Assembly: GCA_002344055.1 (NCBI GenBank) | Contig: DDTH01000006.1 | Span: 597,037-661,036, forward strand | Direction: 5' to 3' | DNA: 64,000 nt | Source: Sphingomonadales bacterium UBA2369 | Lineage (GTDB): Bacteria; Pseudomonadota; Alphaproteobacteria; Sphingomonadales; Sphingomonadaceae | Part shown: positions 8,619 to 16,987 of the stretch, one piece after another | Layout: the number at the start of each line of letters is the position of its first letter | Position numbering within the stretch: position 1 is the first letter of the stretch | Position numbers and translations under genes: made by a program | The notes under the pieces: generated by a model | Databases searched by the model: none | What the model saw: the letters and a program-made list of their open reading frames with translations, nothing else | What the model was told of the DNA's origin: nothing

Positions 8619-8856
8619 GGGACCAAAAGCCCAGGTCGATCGGCTCGTCCGTCACCTCCTGGATCGAAAAGACACCATCGGGAAAGCGCTCGGCGGCCGC
8701 CTGCAACGCCTCCCGTGGCGTCGAGTGGAAGCTCACGATCCGCCCGTCGCGCATAAGGGCTAGCTGGTCGCGATGCGCCATCAGGATCGATGACAATTCT
8801 CGCATGAAAGCATCGTAATTCCGGTCGACCTGCTCGCGCTGGCGAACGACGTTCAT
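8605..8856 (-). CDS. Small partner of the retropepsin, unknown function
   Basis: 83 residues. The N-terminal half (residues 1-33) is charged and helical; the second half has the pattern LALMRDGRIVSFHSTPREALQ followed by RFPDGVFSIQEVTDEP. I know this pattern as a short domain of unknown function, often encoded beside retropepsin-like proteases. Its 3' end overlaps the protease start by 14 bases, so translation is probably coupled. It has no signal peptide. It could be an inhibitor, a substrate adaptor or a chaperone for the protease; none of these is shown by sequence. Confidence 0.7.
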   Translation of the reverse strand: MNVVRQREQVDRNYDAFMRELSSILMAHRDQLALMRDGRIVSFHSTPREALQAAAERFPDGVFSIQEVTDEPIDLGFWSHVGH

Positions 8857-8951
8857 CCTGCGACCTCCCTCAATTCAACGGCAGGATGCCACGGTTGGGC
8901 GCTGGCGCAAGGGGCGTGCGCCAGAGGGAGTCTCGCCCGCGCCAAGCCGAA

Positions 8952-11294
8952 TCAGGCCAACGGGCGTCCGTCCGTGTCGATCAGCACCTCGCGTCGGCCG
9001 ACATGGTCCGGCACGCTGACGATACCGTCTTTCTCCATCCTCTCGATCAGCCGCGCGGCATTGTTGTAGCCCACACGCAATTGCCGCTGGAGATAGGAGG
9101 TAGACGCCTTCTGCGCCTCCGCGACCGTCTGCACGGCCTTGCGGTAGAGCTGCGTTTCCGGATCGTCCTCGCCTGTCGGCTGCCCGTCGAACAGATAGCC
9201 GCCATCCTCCGGTTCTTCGGTCACGGCCTGGATATAATCGGGCGTGCCCTGGTCCTTCCAGAACTTCGCGACCGCACCCACTTCGTCGTCCGCCACGAAC
9301 GGCCCGTGCACGCGCGCGATCTGGCGGCCGCCCGGCATGTAGAGCATGTCGCCCTTGCCCAGCAGCTGCTCGGCGCCCTGCTCGCCCAGGATCGTGCGCG
9401 AATCGATCTTGGACGTGACCTGGAAGCTGATTCGGGTCGGCAGATTCGCCTTGATCACGCCGGTGATGACATCGACCGACGGCCGTTGCGTCGCCATGAT
9501 CAGGTGAATGCCGGCCGCACGCGCCTTCTGCGCCAGCCGCTGGATCAGGAATTCGACTTCCTTGCCGGCGGTGATCATCAGGTCCGCGAGTTCGTCCACA
9601 ACGACTACGATCTGCGGCAGATTCTCGTAGTCGAATTCCTCCATCTCGAACTTCGGCTGCCCGGTCTCGGCGTCGAAGCCGGTCTGGAAGCGGCGGCCCA
9701 ATGGCTGGCCCTTGGCCTTGGCCTCGCGCACCTTGGTGTTGAAGCTCGACAGCTGGCGCACGCCGACGGACGCCATCATCCGGTAGCGCTCCTCCATCTG
9801 CTCGACGGTCCATTTCAGCGCGCGGATCGCCTTGCCCGGCTCGGTCACCACCGGCGCGAGCAGGTGGGGAATGCCCTCGTAGACGCTCAGTTCGAGATGC
9901 TTGGGGTCGATCATGATCATCCGGCACTCGTCCGGGGTCAGGCGGTAGAGCAGCGACAGGATCATGCAGTTAAGGCCGACCGACTTGCCCGATCCGGTCG
10001 TGCCGGCCACCAGCAGATGCGGCATCGGCGCCAGGTCCGCGATCACCGGATCGCCGGCGATATTCTTCCCCAGCACGAGCGGCAGCGCGCCGCCGCCATC
10101 GTCGAAGGCGGGGCTGGAGAGCAGTTCCGACAGCGACACCATCTCGCGCTTCGGGTTCGGCAATTCGATGCCGATCACGCTGCGCCCCGGAATGGTCGCG
10201 ACCCGGGCGGAGATGGCGGACATGTTGCGGGCGATGTCGTCGGCCAGCTGGATCACCCGGCTCGCCTTGATGCCGCGCGCCGGCTCCAGCTCGTACATCG
10301 TCACGACCGGCCCCGGCCGCACCTCGACGATCTCGCCCTTCACCGAGAAGTCGCCCAGCAGGCTTTCGAGCAGCCGCGCATTGCGCTCCAGTGCCGCCTT
10401 GTCGAGCGTGGCATTGGCGGGCGGTGGCGGCGGCTTGAGCAGGTCGATGCCCGGCAATTTGTAGCGGTCGAGGTCCAGCCCGCCCTGCCGGCTCCCGGCG
10501 CTCCTTGAAGCCGCGACCGGTTGCGCGCGATCGGCGATCACCGTCTTGCGGTTGTTCGCGGGCGTGATCAGCGGAAGCCGGCGTCTGGGCGGCGCGGGTT
10601 CTTCATCCGCGTCCGCTTCCGGCATGATCTGCGGCCGTTCGACCGGCTCGGTATCCGCACCGCCGGCCCGCTCGCGGCGCTGGACCAGCCATTGCCATTC
10701 GCCAGCGGTCAGGCCGAGGCCGAAGAAGCACAGCAGCAACCCGGCAAAGGCAGTCAGGATCGCGATGGCGACGCGGAATGGCTGCATCGTTGTTTCATCG
10801 CCGATCGCGCCGAGTCCGGCCGTTACGAGCTTTTCGAAGGCGAGGCCGATGCCGCCGCCCCAGCCCGCCGGCAGGCCGTTGATCGCGCCGCCGATCATCA
10901 GGCTCGCGGCGGTCCCGAACAAGGCGATCCCGCCCAAAGTGAGCAGCAGCGAGCGACCCCACGGCCCCGCGCCCGCCCGGCGCAACAGGCGCAAGCCGGT
11001 CAGGAACATCAACGGCAGCAGCAAAGCCGCGAGCGGTCCCAGCCAGCTCAGCAGGATATCGGCAGTCCACGCGCCCGGCGTGCCGAGCCAATTGGTCACT
11101 GCCCCGCCGCCGCGCGTATTGAGCGCCGGATCACTGCTATTATAGCTGATCATGGCGAGCAGGATCAGCACCGCGCCCACCGTCAGCGCCACGCCCAGCA
11201 GCATCACGCCGGTACGTCGCGCCGCCGCCTTCATCTTGTTCTCGACAAGCGCAAGCCGCGTTTCGCGGCTGGTCCTGGATGCCGCCGTCGCCAT
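8952..11294 (-). CDS. ftsK: DNA translocase FtsK
   Basis: 780 residues from the ATG at 11294. Septal hexameric motor that pumps the chromosome terminus and activates XerCD at dif. The N-terminus has four membrane segments (TVGAVLILLAMISYN, LLSWLGPLAALLLPLMFLTG, LLLTLGGIALFGTAASLM, ILTAFAGLLLCFFGLGL). A short acidic/Pro linker follows. The motor has Walker A GTTGSGKS at about 431-438 and Walker B MIMIDPKHLELS. The C-terminal gamma winged helix ends in YNNAARLIERMEKDG, the KOPS-reading domain. An in-frame ATG at 11330 would add 12 residues; neither start has a strong ribosome site. It diverges from the UbiH-type gene. Confidence 0.96.
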   Translation of the reverse strand: MATAASRTSRETRLALVENKMKAAARRTGVMLLGVALTVGAVLILLAMISYNSSDPALNTRGGGAVTNWLGTPGAWTADILLSWLGPLAALLLPLMFLTGLRLLRRAGAGPWGRSLLLTLGGIALFGTAASLMIGGAINGLPAGWGGGIGLAFEKLVTAGLGAIGDETTMQPFRVAIAILTAFAGLLLCFFGLGLTAGEWQWLVQRRERAGGADTEPVERPQIMPEADADEEPAPPRRRLPLITPANNRKTVIADRAQPVAASRSAGSRQGGLDLDRYKLPGIDLLKPPPPPANATLDKAALERNARLLESLLGDFSVKGEIVEVRPGPVVTMYELEPARGIKASRVIQLADDIARNMSAISARVATIPGRSVIGIELPNPKREMVSLSELLSSPAFDDGGGALPLVLGKNIAGDPVIADLAPMPHLLVAGTTGSGKSVGLNCMILSLLYRLTPDECRMIMIDPKHLELSVYEGIPHLLAPVVTEPGKAIRALKWTVEQMEERYRMMASVGVRQLSSFNTKVREAKAKGQPLGRRFQTGFDAETGQPKFEMEEFDYENLPQIVVVVDELADLMITAGKEVEFLIQRLAQKARAAGIHLIMATQRPSVDVITGVIKANLPTRISFQVTSKIDSRTILGEQGAEQLLGKGDMLYMPGGRQIARVHGPFVADDEVGAVAKFWKDQGTPDYIQAVTEEPEDGGYLFDGQPTGEDDPETQLYRKAVQTVAEAQKASTSYLQRQLRVGYNNAARLIERMEKDGIVSVPDHVGRREVLIDTDGRPLA

Positions 11295-11395
11295 ATCGTG
11301 CCCCGAATGTTCCCGCTCCATTCCGATCATGCGCCTGTGCGGAGTCCCGGGTCAAGCGCTTGGCGGCAAAGCGAGTCCGGCGTAGGGCGAAGGCC

Positions 11396-12622
11396 ATGGA
11401 GCGCGCGGATGTCCTGATTCTCGGCGGCGGCCTGGTCGGCCTCACTCTGGCGCTCGCGCTGGACCGTCATGGCGTCACCTCGATCGTCGTGGATGCGGCC
11501 GAGCCGTCCACCCAGGTCGCCGCCGCCTTCGACGGCCGCGCCACCGCCGTCTCCAGCGCTTCGTGGCGGATGCTGGAGGCGATCGGCGTGGCGGAACGGC
11601 TCAACGGCTGCCCGATCAACCAGATCCGCGTCAGCGACGGCCTCGCCCCCGGCGCGCTGACCTTCGATCCCGCCAGCACGGACGGCGAGGATAATGATCC
11701 GCTCGGCATCATGGTCGAGAACCGCCTGCTCCGCCTCGCCCTTCAGCAGGCGGCGGCCGAAGCCACCAACATCACCCTGCTGGCCCCCGCGCTCGCCCGT
11801 GAGGTCGTCCGTGATGCGCACAATGTCCGCGCCACCCTCGCCGACGGCCGCGCCGTGCAGGCCGCTCTGCTGGTCGCCGCGGAAGGCCGCAATTCTCCGA
11901 CCCGCGAGGCCGCCAACATTCCGGTCGCCCGCTGGCAGTACGATCATGCCGCGATCGTCACCACGATCCGCCACGCGCTGCCGCACGAAAATATCGCCTA
12001 CGAGATCTTCTACCCGGCCGGACCCTTCGCGATCCTGCCGATGCTGGACGACGAAGATGGCGCGCACCGTTCCGCCATCGTCTGGTCGGTCGCCAAGGCC
12101 GACGGGCCTGCCTACGCCAACCTCCCCGAACGCGCCTTCGCTGCCGAACTGGAAAAGCGCATGGGCGGCTTTCTGGGCGACGTGACCCTCGCTGCGAAGC
12201 GCTGGACCTACCCGCTGGGCTTCCACCACGCCGCCAAGATTACCGGAGAACGCTTGGCCCTCGCCGGCGACGCCGCCCACGGTATCCACCCGATTGCCGG
12301 CCAGGGACTCAACCTGGGCTTCCGCGATGCCGCGTCACTGGCGCAGGTGCTGGTCGAAGGCGCGCGCCTTGGCCTCGATCTCGGCGATGCGCAATTGCTC
12401 GCCCGCTACGAGACGTGGCGCAGCCTCGACAGTTTCTCCGTGGCACTGGCAACCGACAGCCTCACCCGCATCTACGGCGTCCCCGGCAAGACCGCCTCGG
12501 CCGTCCGCCGCTTCGGCATGGGGCTGATCGACCGGATCGGCCCGATCAAGGACCGCCTGATGGCCGAAGCCCGCGGCGAATCGGGGGAATTGCCGCTACT
12601 GCTGCGCGGTCTGACGATCTGA
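11396..12622 (+). CDS. FAD-dependent aromatic hydroxylase, UbiH/UbiF/Coq6 family
   Basis: 408 residues. Flavin monooxygenase of ubiquinone ring hydroxylation. The N-terminal dinucleotide fold is VLILGGGLVGLTLALAL (residues 5-21). The middle has GRNSPTREAANI (the family's conserved stretch after the second FAD strand), and the C-terminal FAD motif is ALAGDAAHGIHPIAGQGLN. These define the UbiH/COQ6 group, but the hydroxylated ring position cannot be read from sequence. The ATG at 11396 has GAAGG five bases upstream. It diverges from ftsK and converges on the LON-domain gene across a repeat-rich gap. Confidence 0.9.
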   Translation: MERADVLILGGGLVGLTLALALDRHGVTSIVVDAAEPSTQVAAAFDGRATAVSSASWRMLEAIGVAERLNGCPINQIRVSDGLAPGALTFDPASTDGEDNDPLGIMVENRLLRLALQQAAAEATNITLLAPALAREVVRDAHNVRATLADGRAVQAALLVAAEGRNSPTREAANIPVARWQYDHAAIVTTIRHALPHENIAYEIFYPAGPFAILPMLDDEDGAHRSAIVWSVAKADGPAYANLPERAFAAELEKRMGGFLGDVTLAAKRWTYPLGFHHAAKITGERLALAGDAAHGIHPIAGQGLNLGFRDAASLAQVLVEGARLGLDLGDAQLLARYETWRSLDSFSVALATDSLTRIYGVPGKTASAVRRFGMGLIDRIGPIKDRLMAEARGESGELPLLLRGLTI

Positions 12623-12631
12623 ACCCGCTTT

Positions 12632-12754
12632 GTGCTCCTGCGAAGGCGGAGCACACGCTCACTCCAAAACCCGCTCGTCCTGAACTTGTCGAAGGACCGC
12701 ACTTCTTTGCACGCCTGAGGCAGGACAGGGCTTCGACAGGCTCAGCCTGAGCGG
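12632..12754. repeat. Two intergenic palindromic repeat units between convergent genes
   Basis: A hairpin GTGCTCC/GGAGCAC (12632-12638 with 12648-12654) is followed by a larger imperfect inverted repeat, CCGCTCGTCCTGAACTTGTCGAAGG-type arm at 12671-12695 and its near complement at 12730-12754 (GCTTCGACAGGCTCAGCC). The CTTCGACAGGCTCAG core is a widespread repeat in sphingomonad genomes. It sits between the convergent UbiH-type and LON-domain genes and may act as a two-way terminator. Confidence 0.75.
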
Positions 12755-12771
12755 GACTCGGGAAACACCGC

Positions 12772-13407
12772 CTATTGCAGCGTCTCCGGCCCGTCCGCGC
12801 CACCCGGCGCCATGCGCTGGAACTGCATGAACTGCACCAGCAGGTCCGCCCGCTCGGCCATCCCTTCGGCCTCCAGCAGCGCCTGCTTCGATCCCACGTC
12901 CAGCGGCGCGATCTGGGCGATGCCGTTGACCAGCGCCTCGTCGTCCAGCCGCGCCACCGCGTCCCAATCGACGCCATAGCCCAGCGAATCGGCATAGCGC
13001 CGCGATTCCTGCTCCAGTTCGGCGCGCTGGATCATCGCCAGCGGCTCGTCCTCCTCCGCATCCTCGAACGCGGTCCGGTCGATCTCGATCTGGCGATAGG
13101 CGGTCTCCACTTTTGCCTCGCGGGTCACCCGGAACCGCTCCAGACCCTGCAGCTCGATATTGAAGCATCCGTCCGGCAGCGGTTCGCAATCAGCGATGTG
13201 GCCGAGGCAGCCGACCTCGAACAGGCCGGCCGGATCACCCGAATTCCGCGGCTGGATCATCGCGATCAGCCGGTCGCCCTGCATCGCGTCGCGGACCATC
13301 TCGCGATAGCGCGGCTCGAAAATATGCAGCGGCAGCCGGCTGCGCGGAAACAGCAGGGCGCCTTCCAGCGGGAAGACCGGCACCAGCAGGGTCGTGCCGC
13401 CGCTCAT
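12772..13407 (-). CDS. LON N-terminal (substrate-binding) domain protein
   Basis: 211 residues. A stand-alone PUA-like LON-N domain without the AAA or Ser/Lys protease parts. Motifs include VPVFPLEGALLFP, LPLHIFEPRYREMV (residues 26-39), GCLGHIADCEPLPDG and LQGLERFRV. The exact role in bacteria is unknown. Its ATG lies 2 bp after the stop of the thioredoxin/TPR gene, so the two form an operon; both are plausibly about protein quality control. Confidence 0.9.
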   Translation of the reverse strand: MSGGTTLLVPVFPLEGALLFPRSRLPLHIFEPRYREMVRDAMQGDRLIAMIQPRNSGDPAGLFEVGCLGHIADCEPLPDGCFNIELQGLERFRVTREAKVETAYRQIEIDRTAFEDAEEDEPLAMIQRAELEQESRRYADSLGYGVDWDAVARLDDEALVNGIAQIAPLDVGSKQALLEAEGMAERADLLVQFMQFQRMAPGGADGPETLQ

Positions 13408-13409
13408 GC

Positions 13410-14318
13410 TCAGGTGAACAGGATCGCGGATAGCCGGCGGCGCTGCTGCCCCGCCCAGGGGTCCTCCAGGCCCACGGCCTCGATCACCTGCAGCAACTTC
13501 TTGCGCGCGGCGCTGTCGTTCCACTCGCGGTCGCGGCGAACGATCTCCAGCAATTCGTCGGCCGCCCCGTCGCGGTCGCCGCCCGCCAGTTTCGCCCCGG
13601 CCAGTTCGAACCGCGCCTCGTGATCGTCCGGATCGGCGGCGATGCGCCGCTCGAACTCCGCCGTCTCGCCCGCCGGCGCGCTTTCGGCCAGCGCCAGCGC
13701 CGACCGCGCCTGCGCCAGCGCGCCATCCTTCGCGACCTCTTCCGGCAGTGCATCCAATGCCGCTCGCGCCTCCGCCGCCTGGCCGCTCGCCAGCAGCGAC
13801 CGGATCAGCCCGGATTGTACCGCCGCATCCTCGGGCGCCATTTCGGCGAGCTGCGAGAAGATGCCCAGCGCGCGCGCCCCGTCGCCGCTCGCCAGCACCT
13901 CCTCGCCCATTTCGATCAGGGGCGCGATCTCCGCCTGCTGCTGCTGTGCCTCGCCCTGGATCGGCAGCTGCGCCAGCAACTGGTCCAGAATGCGCTTCAG
14001 CGACCCCTCGGTCCGCCCCTCGCCCAGATCGGCGACCGGCTGGCCCTGGAAGATCGCATAGACGGTCGGGATGGACTGGATGCGGAATTGCGCCGCGATC
14101 ATCTTCTCTTCGTCGACGTTGATCTTGACCAGCTTCACGCCCTTGTCGGCATAATCCGCGGCGACCTTCTCCAGCACCGGCGTCAGCTGCTTGCACGGCC
14201 CGCACCATTCCGCCCAGAAATCCAGGATGATCAGCGAGGTCATGCTCGGCTCGATCACGTCGCGGCGAAACCGCTCGATCGCTTCCTTGTCCGCCTCGCT
14301 CATGCCCAAAGTCGCCAC
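13410..14318 (-). CDS. Thioredoxin-TPR chaperone, CnoX/YbbN family
   Basis: 302 residues. The thioredoxin domain covers about 10-115 with an intact redox motif WCGPC (Cys39, Cys42), unlike E. coli CnoX where it is altered. Residues about 130-300 are helical TPR-like repeats (EVLASGDGARALGIFSQLAE, LLASGQAAEARAALDAL). CnoX relatives hold unfolded proteins under oxidative stress and pass them to GroEL or DnaK. The start is a GTG with AAGG seven bases upstream. It is transcribed with the LON-domain gene 2 bp downstream. Confidence 0.9.
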   Translation of the reverse strand: MATLGMSEADKEAIERFRRDVIEPSMTSLIILDFWAEWCGPCKQLTPVLEKVAADYADKGVKLVKINVDEEKMIAAQFRIQSIPTVYAIFQGQPVADLGEGRTEGSLKRILDQLLAQLPIQGEAQQQQAEIAPLIEMGEEVLASGDGARALGIFSQLAEMAPEDAAVQSGLIRSLLASGQAAEARAALDALPEEVAKDGALAQARSALALAESAPAGETAEFERRIAADPDDHEARFELAGAKLAGGDRDGAADELLEIVRRDREWNDSAARKKLLQVIEAVGLEDPWAGQQRRRLSAILFT

Positions 14319-14454
14319 TGTTCCACCTTTCCGCGCGCATCGCGCCGTCTGCGCGCCCTATGTGGGAAAAGCATGGCCTCTGCCAAGGTTGCTTCGCCCG
14401 GACCTGCCCCAGCGTTTCGGCGACGCGAAAGCGGGCATCCCCGAATTCAGGGAC

Positions 14455-14483
14455 TTGCCCGCCCCGAACCTTTGCGCTAGCAG
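14455..14483 (+). promoter_or_regulatory. Possible promoter of tRNA-Gly
   Basis: TTGCCC (14455-14460), a 17-base spacer and TAGCAG (14478-14483), about 44 bases before the tRNA. The match is moderate and this is inference only. Confidence 0.3.
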
Positions 14484-14527
14484 CCGCCGCCTTACCTCGC
14501 CGCCCTCCGGGAGCGGCCGACGCCAGA

Positions 14528-14602
14528 GCGGGCGTAGCTCAGGGGTAGAGCACAACCTTGCCAAGGTTGGGGTCGAGGGTTCGAATCCCTTCGCCCGCTC
14601 CA
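14528..14602 (+). tRNA. tRNA-Gly (anticodon GCC)
   Basis: Full cloverleaf: acceptor GCGGGCG pairs with CGCCCGC, D arm GCTC/GAGC, anticodon stem CAACC/GGTTG with loop TTGCCAA, T arm GAGGG-TTCGAAT-CCCTT, discriminator T. CCA is genome-encoded (14600-14602). It is 75 bases with CCA. Confidence 0.97.
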
Positions 14603-14650
14603 GCTGCCGCGCCTGATTTGGCGCGGCTAAATCAGGTATTCAGCGGCAGC
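14603..14650 (+). repeat. Nested inverted repeat directly after tRNA-Gly
   Basis: The outer arms GCTGCCGC (14603-14610) and GCGGCAGC (14643-14650) enclose inner arms CCTGATTT (14612-14619) and AAATCAGG (14629-14636). The structure begins at the first base after the encoded CCA. It has no T-run, so it is not a standard terminator. The rest of the gap to 14863 holds small hairpins around 14757-14772 and no gene I can support. Confidence 0.6.
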
Positions 14651-14863
14651 CCGGCCGACCTCGCGGTTCAGCGAGGATCGACGGCGCGGCTTTGCCGCGA
14701 CGCTGTACCACATTCCCACACCCGCTTCGCGGCGGGAACGATCGTTCAAGTTTTTCGAACGCTTATTCTAAGCGAATCCGGCAATTTCCGTCATCGCCCC
14801 GCGCCGACGCCTTGTGGGGGGCGAGCGGGGGGCCGGGACCATGTTCCGGCCTCCCGTAAGCGC

Positions 14864-15337
14864 TCAATCCGACTCCGGCGGGCGGCACACATCCGTCCAT
14901 TGCGCCCCTACCAGGTCCGCCAACCGCACCGGCGCGATCTCGACCGAGGCGGTGCGCGATCCCGCGGCCGGATAGACGATGGCGAAATCCTTCAGCGATT
15001 CGTCGCAATAGATGGCGAGCGGCGTCGCCAGGCCGAACGGGCAGACGCCGCCCACCGGGTGACCGGTCAGCGCCTCCGTCTCCTCATGCCCCAGCATGCG
15101 CGGCCGCACGCCGAACGCATCCCTGAACTTGCGATTGTCGAGCCGCGCATCGCCGCGTGCGACGATCAGTACGACTTGCTCGCCTGCCCGCACCGACAAG
15201 GTCTTGGCGATCTGCCCCGGCGCGACGCCCAGCGTCTCCGCCGCCTCCAGCACCGTCGCGGTGCTGCGGCCCTGGTCGATGATGGGTACGTCGGGCGCAT
15301 GAAGGCTGAGGAACAGGCGGACGGATTCGAGACTCAT
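14864..15337 (-). CDS. YbaK/EbsC-family aminoacyl-tRNA deacylase
   Basis: 157 residues, the family's normal length. The fold removes wrongly attached amino acids from tRNA (ProX/YbaK types act on Ala- or Cys-tRNA-Pro). Family landmarks are the motif around IAKTLSVRAGEQVVLIVARGD with the conserved Lys45, DNRKFRDAFG, and GHPVGGVCPFGL. Sequence alone does not separate YbaK from ProX or other INS-like groups. It stands alone on the minus strand, downstream of the HemD fusion transcript by 63 bp. Confidence 0.88.
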   Translation of the reverse strand: MSLESVRLFLSLHAPDVPIIDQGRSTATVLEAAETLGVAPGQIAKTLSVRAGEQVVLIVARGDARLDNRKFRDAFGVRPRMLGHEETEALTGHPVGGVCPFGLATPLAIYCDESLKDFAIVYPAAGSRTASVEIAPVRLADLVGAQWTDVCRPPESD

Positions 15338-15400
15338 GGCACGCCGCTAGAGTTCGTACCCGGCATCCGCAACGCTCACGGCGCTGCCGGATCGGCCAGC

Positions 15401-16987
15401 CTATTGTTTCGGCTGTGCGGCCGGCTGTTCGCTTCCGGCAGGCCGGGGTGCCGGTGCCGGCGCGGCGGTGAAGGCTGCCAGTTCGATCGTGTCGAGCGCC
15501 CGCCGTGCCGCCACGTAGCGCTGCGCCGCCTGCATCCAGTCGCGGCCATTTTCGCGCCCCGGCAGCCTTTGCACTTCCTCCAGCGCCTGATCGACCTGTC
15601 CGGCCTCCAGCCGGGTCACCGCCCGCCGCAGCCGTTCGCGCGGATCGGTCGATTGCGTCCCCGCCCGGCGCACCACGACCAGATTGGTCAGTTCGGTGCC
15701 CACCGCGCCCCAGAAGGTCTGCGCCGGCCCAGCGCCGGTCAGCCGCGGCCCGATCTCGGTCAGCGACACCTGCAATTGCTGCAGCGTCACCGGCTGCTGG
15801 GCGAAATCGATCACCGTGCCGACCGCTTCCGGCTGGCTCTCGCCGAAACGCTGGCGCAGCAGCCCTTCCAGATAGCCCAGTCCGACGCCGCGCTCGAGCG
15901 CGCGCCGCGCCGCAAAGGCGACCAGCAGGCCTTCCGCGCGATCGACATTGCCGACCGCCGATTGCGCGTCCGAGCCGAGCTCGCCGAGCCTTTGCTCGAG
16001 CGCCGCGAGGCGTGCGTCCATCTCCGGCGTGGCAGGCGCCGGCGCGGGTGCGGGCTGCGGCTGCAGCAGATTGCGTTGCGGGGCCGGCGCGGGGGGTCCC
16101 TCGACCACCGGCTCCGGCACGATGCCGAGCGCCTGGCCCACGCCTTCCCAGCGGCCCAATATCCAGATCATCGCCAGGACGCCGAGCGCGAAGGCGCTGC
16201 CGCCAATCAGCAAGGGCTGCAGCCAGGGCTGCAGCCAGGGCCGCCGCCGTCCCTGGCGCGGCACGATTGGCTCGACCGCTTTCGGCGTCGCGGCCTGCCG
16301 TTCGTTCGCCACGGCGTCGGCCAGTTCGCTCGCGGCGCTCAGCAGCGCCTCGTCGCGCGGCTCCAGCGCCACGCCGACGCCTGCCCAGCCCGTGCCGGCC
16401 GCCGCCGCAGCCGCGTCGCTGATCGCGGCGATCCGCGTCTGCGCCCGCCGCTCGCCGATCCGCTCGCCGAATATCTCCGCCGATCGCGGCGAGTGCAGCA
16501 GCACGATCGCCCCGGCATGGATCGCCGCGACCGCCACATCGGACAGCCGGTCGTCGGGGATGGAGGCATAGACCGCGATCTGCTCCAGCGCGATGCCCGC
16601 GGCGGGCAAAGCCGCGACATCCTCGGCCGTCGGGTGGAAAGCGCGGGTCACGCCGTCGCGCGCCATCATCTGCACGACCGCCGCGCCGTCCGAAGGCCCG
16701 GTGCGGACATGGCCGAAGCCGGCTTCCGCCGCCGCCATCGCCGTCGCCTCGCCCACCGCATAGCAGGGCTTGTCGCGGAAAGCGGCGAGGGCGGGACCGC
16801 CCAGCCTTGGCGCATTGGCGCTGGTGAACAGGATCGCGTCGAAATCCGCCGGCACTGGCGGCGTCCAGGGCAAAGCCCGAGCGGTGAACATCGGCGCGAC
16901 CACCGGCTCCAGCCCGCGCGCCTGCGCCCGTGCCGCGGTTTCGTCCGCCCCCGGCTGCGGCCGCACGATCAGGACGGCGCGCATCAT
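15401..16987 (-). CDS. hemD: Uroporphyrinogen-III synthase fused to a membrane-anchored mitofilin-like domain
   Basis: 528 residues, about twice the length of HemD. Residues 1-215 are the HemD fold (ILFTSANAP near 52-60, CYAVGEATA near 75, LLHSPRSAEIF near 163), which closes and inverts ring D of hydroxymethylbilane. A basic stretch and the repeated WLQPWLQP (251-258) lead to a membrane segment at about 258-278, then a Pro/Ala linker and a C-terminal helical region (about 310-505) like COG4223 mitofilin-related proteins. No stop or frameshift is seen between the parts. The start ATG overlaps the hemC stop (ATGA). The C-terminal part would lie in the periplasm if the HemD domain stays in the cytoplasm. 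Confidence 0.85.
   Translation of the reverse strand: MMRAVLIVRPQPGADETAARAQARGLEPVVAPMFTARALPWTPPVPADFDAILFTSANAPRLGGPALAAFRDKPCYAVGEATAMAAAEAGFGHVRTGPSDGAAVVQMMARDGVTRAFHPTAEDVAALPAAGIALEQIAVYASIPDDRLSDVAVAAIHAGAIVLLHSPRSAEIFGERIGERRAQTRIAAISDAAAAAAGTGWAGVGVALEPRDEALLSAASELADAVANERQAATPKAVEPIVPRQGRRRPWLQPWLQPLLIGGSAFALGVLAMIWILGRWEGVGQALGIVPEPVVEGPPAPAPQRNLLQPQPAPAPAPATPEMDARLAALEQRLGELGSDAQSAVGNVDRAEGLLVAFAARRALERGVGLGYLEGLLRQRFGESQPEAVGTVIDFAQQPVTLQQLQVSLTEIGPRLTGAGPAQTFWGAVGTELTNLVVVRRAGTQSTDPRERLRRAVTRLEAGQVDQALEEVQRLPGRENGRDWMQAAQRYVAARRALDTIELAAFTAAPAPAPRPAGSEQPAAQPKQ

Noticed and set aside
14829..14855. GGCCGG/CCGGCC hairpin downstream of the YbaK-type gene as a terminator
   Set aside because: It has no T-run on the relevant strand and the match could be due to high GC; left out.
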